From Symsagittifera roscoffensis (taxonomy: Eukaryota > Xenacoelomorpha > Acoela > Convolutidae): a stretch of 64,000 bases of DNA. The stretch covers positions 10,152,670 through 10,216,669 of the forward strand of contig NC_087062.1 of the NCBI RefSeq assembly GCF_963678635.1, read 5' to 3'. Below, in pieces: positions 58,160-64,000 of this stretch (position 1 is its first letter; every line of letters begins with the position of its first letter). The position numbers and the translations under genes were made by a program. The notes below the pieces were generated by a model that worked only from the letters and a program-made list of their open reading frames with translations, did no database searches and had not been told where the DNA came from.

Positions 58160-61100
58160 TCAATAAAAAACTACGTCGATTTAAGCACCGCCGTTCAAGT
58201 GGTTTTACTTCTTCCGGCTCGTTTTCTTCTCAAGCCTCAATATCCAAATAGGGGCAGTTGTTCGCTGCTATTTCTGACTCACTTTGCCCCCTTAATTGGT
58301 CGAAATTTACCGAATCAGTGTCCGAATATAAAAAAATTTGCGTCGAAATTTTTTTTAACTATGTTGTAATGGAACTGGAACATGTAAAATTTTGCCAAAT
58401 CTAGTATCATTGCACCGACAATTGTGGGCTCATCTCATTTAATGTTCACAGGTTTTGAGGTTACAGATACCAACTGTTCGTCAATAATTTTTACACTGTT
58501 AAATCTTTTTTTCCTGGATAAATTTTGCAGTTCTTCGGCTTTGGGAACAATATATACAACTAGTTGATTCCATTTTGATTCGCAGAATTTTCCAAATGCA
58601 CTATTTTTAATTAGCTTGAAGAAATCTTGTTCGAACTTGGTAGTACCTGTTTTTCAGAGCTCAGTGTTTAACTGAACATATGATGCAATAATTTTTCTTG
58701 TCTAAACTTCAGAAATCGATTTAATTTTTCAATTTTCACCCAAGTTTGACATAGAGCTGAAATGTTAGGAAGTGTACAGTATAGTTTTTCTTTGGGAAGA
58801 AGTTTTGTATGAGCTTTGGCGTGGTGCACACTTCATCCGAAAGGTTCATTTTTTTCAACATGTCTTATTGAAGCTCAATGAGCCACATTTTGGACACAAC
58901 TTCTTTTGTTGAGGCGAATGGGTAATCCGAATGTGGATCGTGCAGATGATCGGGGTATAAAAGATCAACATCCAAAATCTATCCGATTTCGGATTCTCTG
59001 CTCGTTTTGAGAATTTCGGTTATAGTTACTTGGTCATTAAACCCAAATGAGTTTAGTGGAAGAAGAAACTTCTCCATAATCCCACCATATAAATTGTTCG
59101 CGTCTATCATGAAGAGGAAAGTGCTAGGCTGTTTAGGGTCGCAGTTTTTTTGTTGGCAGAAACAAGTCTTTTTTCAAAAACACTGGCAATGCCTCTCCTG
59201 ATCAGGTTTTCTGCCATATCCAAGTGCTCCCTATCAGTGAGCAAATGGAGGTCAGCCTTGTATGTTCACAAAAATGCATCCCCTGAGAGTTTGCTAGCCG
59301 TGAAATATTGAGCACAATCTAGCATATATGTTTCAAAACCCACTCGTCTAAACTCTTCAAAAACGCATGCAAGAATCAAGGTATCAGTCGTTAGATACAA
59401 GTCATTGTATTCGCTCAAAGTCTGACAACCGAAACGAGTATACACTAACCATGCATTCCTTTTCACTGACACTAACAGCACCTCCTTGCAACGTGTTGGT
59501 CCACTTGTCCCGTGCAGGTAGATCATCTTCTGTGTATCTTGCATGGCTGTCAAAACACGAGTAGGGGAAGTAACCTTTTTGTCGAATCAATGTTTTATCT
59601 TCTTCCGGTCGGGTAGCAAAATGGTTATGAACTTATCCTCGGGTAGATTCTGAGCCAGCTCTTCTAGTGAGCTGTTCATAAATTTACAACTGTCCACAAA
59701 ACGGATTTCTTCGTAGACATTGCGGAAATTTCCTTTTTCGTTAGTGTACGATCTAATCCACACTTTCATTGTAAGTGAAATAATTTTTTCGTCATTGAGT
59801 GGAATGACCGAAAAGGTGTTTCTGCTATTAGTATCTTGCAGACTCTTCAGTACATGGCACAAATCATAATTCTGCAAATGGTGAGCAAAACAGGGGTGAA
59901 TTGTATGGTACGTCTCAGGAAGTTGCATCTGTTGTGAGCCCATCCGAGGAATGAGCCATAGAAACGATTATGGTCCCATACTTTCGCGTTAGTTTCGGAA
60001 AATTCCTCTTCGCAAATCCAACATTAGTCACTGTCTTCAATTACGGCTGTGCTCGTGCAGGTAGGATTATTTCTCATTGTCTCCACCTTTACCAACACAG
60101 ACTCCAAATCGAAGTAAACCGGAAATGGGCTATAATTTCGGGCATCGACGTTTTTCGAAATGTACACAGCTTTTCTTAACATTTGGCATAGTAACGATTG
60201 CTGGTTCGTTTCCCATGCAGAATTACTGGTGGCGCTCAAGTCGTTCCACAGATGAACACCGGTGGAAGCAGTTTCGGCACAGTACGTTTCTCGCGTTCCT
60301 CGATCTGAGTTTCCTTTTTTGCATTTTGCTCACTAACTTGTTCAGGTCTTTTATCACGAAGTAGTGGTGCATGCCCATATCGTTCAGAAGCAGCAAATCC
60401 ACAACAAAGTTGGACTGATATTTTAAAACTCTCATGGGTAGAAGATTCTTTTCATTGTACCTAAAGAAAAATTTTGCATGATTTTTTATACTAATTTTCT
60501 TATGTGATCATAATAGCTCTTCAACGAGTTTGCAGCCAACCATTTGTTCTGATGTGCTTAGATACATGTTCGCACCAATTGAAAAAAACGGTAATGAATA
60601 AAACTGCAACTAACTTGAAGAATTTCACTTGCACTGCATTGAGAATTTCGAAGCGTCCAATAGCAGTTAGTCCCATTGGGTAGACAAAATAAAATCACCA
60701 GTTAGCTCGTGCGCTCTTGAGTTTCTGCGATAATAATAGAAGCTTGCTTGATTTCTCCGCCTCTTTACTCTGCATCGTACAAAAAGTAAGCGGGATATTG
60801 TTCTGTCGATGATACTCAGCAACGAAGCAGTATTCAGAGCATCTATCTTCTTCATAATTGCGAATGTTTAACAAGAAGCGTTTGTGTTTCAGAAGATCGA
60901 CTGGTAGTGGCATGTACGATGAACCCCTGATCGGTACAGACTTCACCAATTTTAGGACAGTCTTATCAATCCTAAAAAAATTTTGGAACAGTCTTATCCA
61001 ATATTTGGTCTATGCAATCATAAAATTGGTCCTGGGTCCATCCTTGAACATCTACAGCAAGCATTTTGCAATTGGCGAAGAAGGTTATTACTTCCTCTGT

Positions 61101-61617
61101 GCCATCTGCTTTTTCTTTTTCAGGAGTTACTTCTGCCAACAATTGAGCTTCCTGAGGCCCATAAATAGTATTTTGATGTATCAATTTTTCGATTTCGTCT
61201 CTCTTAGTCATGAACAGCGCTGGAAAGTCCACTTCGTTTTCCATGGGCACTATATCGTATGCCCGGACTGCCCCATCGAAAGCTGTCTCAACAGGTTGTA
61301 TAGAAGTGAGGATTTCTCAACTCACAACCCATGCTTACCGACCCGTGTTCGTTCGCAGCATACGCGCGATCATTTTTGAACACAATCATGTCGTGGAGAC
61401 AAATTCTTCTTTCTTAGGATTCATCGACTGTTTTGTGGCGCTTCATCACATGTTCCCAAATGACACGAAATGATTTATTCTCAATTCAACAGTGACCACA
61501 CAATTAGTCGGTTTTGACAGGATCAATCTTGTTAACAGCCATTAGTTGTTTTTTGAGGCTTCGCCGGTCGCTCAGTTTCTTTTGGCAGAGATTATAGGTT
61601 ACGACTTTTGTAGACAT
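58160..61617 (-). pseudogene. Family B DNA polymerase, N terminus to motif C
   Basis: The minus-strand frame probably starts at the ATG at 61,617 (MSTKVVTYNL). Reading on: SSYMPLPVDLL (about 60,910), HHYFVIKDLNKL and a Cys-rich finger CRNCFHRCSSVERLERH (about 60,250-60,380), exonuclease I FDLES (about 60,100), exonuclease II AHHLQNYD (about 59,880), exonuclease III EYNDLYLTTD (about 59,390), motif A DANNLYG (about 59,100), YPDHLHDPHSDYP (about 58,950), motif B, and motif C YSDTDS (about 58,320). Just after motif C a deletion fuses it to the acidic tail. These signatures are those of Maverick/Polinton- and adintovirus-like replicative polymerases with proofreading. Many frameshifts and stops are present. 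No adjacent Polinton integrase, ATPase, protease or capsid gene is recognised. Confidence 0.75.
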
Positions 61618-63323
61618 TGCGAGGCTGTTTGTTGAGAATATTGAAATGTCGGAAAACTAGGTTCAAATAAAGCAGATACTCTTTTAGAAGTCAAAAGAGT
61701 TTAAGTGATTTCCCGTTTGTTTTACGACTGCTATTAAAACTGCTTAGATATTCACTTTTTTCTATCTTTTGCTTAACTGCCAAACAAGGAGTGGCTTCCT
61801 AAGGTAGAGCTTAGAATAATAAATTCGAGAAGGTGCACCCAAATTGCACGCAGTTACATGAAACAAACAACTTCAGCTCAAATGATAAACCGATAAATAG
61901 TCTCATAAATCAACCAATTTTTCTAAATTAATCAAGAATTTCCAAAACAAGTTTTCTAGCTTCAAACAATTCATCGGCAGACACTTCAAAAGACCTCACC
62001 CGAGTAGACCTAAGCCCAGTGAAGTGAAATGTTAGTTTTGCACAGAATGTGGTTAATCATCAATTCAGCTGTAAACATAGCTCAAACTAGAAATGGAAGG
62101 GAGTGTGACTCCAAGGTGATCAATGAAAAGTGTTAATAAAAATGATAAGTGGTTTTTGACAACTAATTAGAAGGAAAAAAAAATCAAAATTGAAAATGAA
62201 ATTTTTGATTAAATTGAAAATTTTTGTGTGTTTTGTTGTAATTGATAAAATTAATAGTTTTGATTAATCGCTCAAGCTAATTACAAAAGTTGTTGTTTTT
62301 GTTTTCCAGCTAATTTTATTAAAAATTAAATATTGGGAATTTTCTATGTCCAAAACCCAGAAACCAAACATGTCAGTTTTTTATTTTATATTTGCCTAAA
62401 TTGAATTGATTCAGCGTATATGTGTACTAATTCAGGTATCTGTTGGGTCCTTTACAGTGTTTCAGCTTTTGTTTTTAGTTTTTTTACCTCTGCAGGGTGT
62501 TGGAGAAAGTGGATTTGCAGTCCTTTCAAAAACCACAAAACATCTTTTGAAACATGGCCGCCTAGACTCTAAAAGGGCGGCTACGCCTTGTTTTTGACCC
62601 TACTGAGTCTAAAAAAGTCGTTTCATCCATTTCTGAGCACGTCTCCATAGTGAACGACACTTAGCCAACGATGTTTTTCAACGAATTTCGATTATCTCAA
62701 AAATTACATTTCAAAAAGTTTCGTATCAAGGCACTGCGGGCTGCGGGTTTCATCAGCCGTATTACCATTATAGCAACAGTATGAGACAAAGTTGCAGTTC
62801 AAGAAGTCTCTTTTTGACAGTTTTTGCCGAAAAAAAAAACAAAATTTTGGATACTTTTTTTTTCTGGTTTCGGTTTTGAACCGAAATAACATGTTAAGTG
62901 TTGCATATACAATCAAACTTTCACTAACTGAATTGATCACCTACTACTGGTTGAAACCAGAGGATAATTAAGATACCAGTAAATATTTTTTAAACAAACT
63001 TTTGAGACTCTTAACTTTTTTTTACAAGAAACGAAAAAATTCTAAAACTTGTTTCTTTTTGTTTAATTTATTCTTTCAAAGATTTCGGAAAAAATACCAA
63101 GCAAACTTTGAATTAGAAAAAAACCAGAAAGAAAACATTAACAAAGATTCAGTCACAATGATTTAAAAAAATTTATCAAATTACATAATAAACATCCAAA
63201 CTGGTGCACTCTCGGTGGAATCAAAGTTTTTTTGAGTTTTCAGAGATTTCTAAATCGCATTTTGCGTTTATTCTTTATTCAGTGCATAACAAGCATTCAT
63301 AGCTGGCTTCTCATGTACTAAGG
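61618..63323. other. Region upstream of the polymerase remnant, no gene seen
   Basis: AT-rich, with short frames on both strands and no recognised motif, terminal inverted repeat or repeat partner within the window. Confidence 0.45.
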
Positions 63324-63857
63324 TTAGTGCAGTGGGAGTTTGACTGGTGAAAGAAGTCTGCTGCTGTAGTTGAGTGGTTGAAAGTTATCCGGTTTCATTG
63401 GGGTTTTGGGCGTCTGCTGGTCCTCATCTTTTTTTTCTGTTGAATCTGGTGATTCAATCGACTCAATGTTCCAGAGATCTTCTCGATCTGCTAACTCTCT
63501 CATGGACCCTTCCTGATTTTCGTAGAAGCGGATCGATTAGCAATCGTAGTCAAACAGCATTTTTCTCGGTGAACGATCAAGGCAACTAGGGCCTTGAATA
63601 TCAGTGCGCTCCAGCGCAGGATACAATTCATCGACACAACGACTCTCATAGACCTGTTTTCTGCTTTGTATGACGATACCGATTTGATCTACCAAATAAT
63701 TGGGTAACATCATATGATTTTTAGTGACTCATTTATCGAATTCTCTGATTCCTGGATCAAGATTGTTCAAAGGACTTGCTTTTTTCGATGGCGCATTTTC
63801 CTTTTCTGTTGAACCACTACTATAGAATTGCTGGTATAAGTTTGGTATAACATAGCT
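63324..63857 (-). pseudogene. Minus-strand coding remnant with two stops, unknown family
   Basis: Reading the minus strand from 63,857, a single frame stays protein-like for about 178 codons with only two stops (a TGA after about 40 codons, REFDK, and a TAA after about 100 codons, LFDYDC). It contains MLPNYLVDQIGIVIQSRK, ELYPALERTDIQGPS and an acidic Ser/Glu/Pro stretch (IESIESPDSTEKKDED), and ends KLPLH at 63,324. Composition and lack of frame change over more than 500 bases in AT-rich DNA argue for coding origin. It is on the same strand as, and upstream of, the polymerase remnant, so it could be part of the same element. Alternatively it is an exon of another gene or its window-edge end. 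Confidence 0.4.
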
Positions 63858-64000
63858 CTTTCAAGATAATTAAATGAAATGATTTGCAGTGGAGTTACCA
63901 TTATTGAAGATTTTGATTTTCTGATTGATTTTGAGGGATTGAATAAAAATAGTGAATAGATCTAGTTTGATCTACCACTTTTAGATTTTTTTTGCTGGTG

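Larger units (their letters stand above)
56912..58760. repeat. Tandem duplication, right copy (shortened)
   Basis: This parallels 54,051-56,908 but lacks the 200-bp segment at 55,144 and about 0.79 kb corresponding to 55,675-56,460. The latter deletion joins at CGAATCA, a short sequence present at both ends in the left copy. Confidence 0.85.

Noticed and set aside
59007-61473. Several plus-strand frames of 60-173 codons between 59.0 and 61.5 kb
   Set aside because: They are antisense shadows of the polymerase remnant, whose minus-strand motifs are unmistakable.

Overview
The window reads as nuclear DNA of an animal, probably an invertebrate. It is AT-rich, has long non-coding stretches, carries a spliced RING-finger gene, and is filled with decayed mobile elements. 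Nothing in it looks bacterial: there are no operons, ribosome binding sites or CRISPR arrays. I could not place the species, and I recognised no tRNA or rRNA gene.

The host gene I can support is a small RING-type zinc-finger protein. Exon 1 lies at 3,709-3,863 and exon 2 at 29,416-29,547, and they join in phase. A third, terminal exon at 31,503-31,635 is plausible and also in phase. The first intron would be about 25.5 kb long and has become a landing site for two unrelated elements. The first (about 8.3-16.2 kb) is clearly richer in G+C than its surroundings. It holds one very long reading frame of about 2,150 codons, broken by about seven frameshifts, with an SGNH-hydrolase-like N terminus and no recognisable reverse transcriptase, integrase or transposase. 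This is the most unusual object in the window. The second (about 16.3-29.4 kb) is the 3' part of an LTR retroelement of Ty3/gypsy type: integrase C terminus with a GPY/F module, a small membrane ORF, a Pro/Ser/Thr-rich region, a membrane-anchored env-like region, an extra unknown protein, and a 3' LTR ending 54 bp before RING exon 2. About 4.04 kb of it is tandemly duplicated.

From 38.8 to 52.3 kb lies a second, more decayed relative of that retroelement. It has an LTR R-U5 segment matching the one at 29 kb, a likely primer-binding site, gag and integrase-core remnants, an integrase C-terminal remnant and env-like remnants. A 4.43-kb tandem duplication contains a nested duplication of about 985 bp. 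The reverse transcriptase region is missing.

From 54 to 61.6 kb lies a minus-strand pseudogene for a viral/Maverick(Polinton)-type family B DNA polymerase, split by a tandem duplication. Each duplicate carries a convergent plus-strand gene for a coiled-coil protein with a C-terminal membrane segment; a third relative sits at 35.7 kb. A further minus-strand coding remnant without known family is at 63.3-63.9 kb. The remaining stretches hold a four-copy dispersed repeat and AT-rich sequence in which I see no gene.
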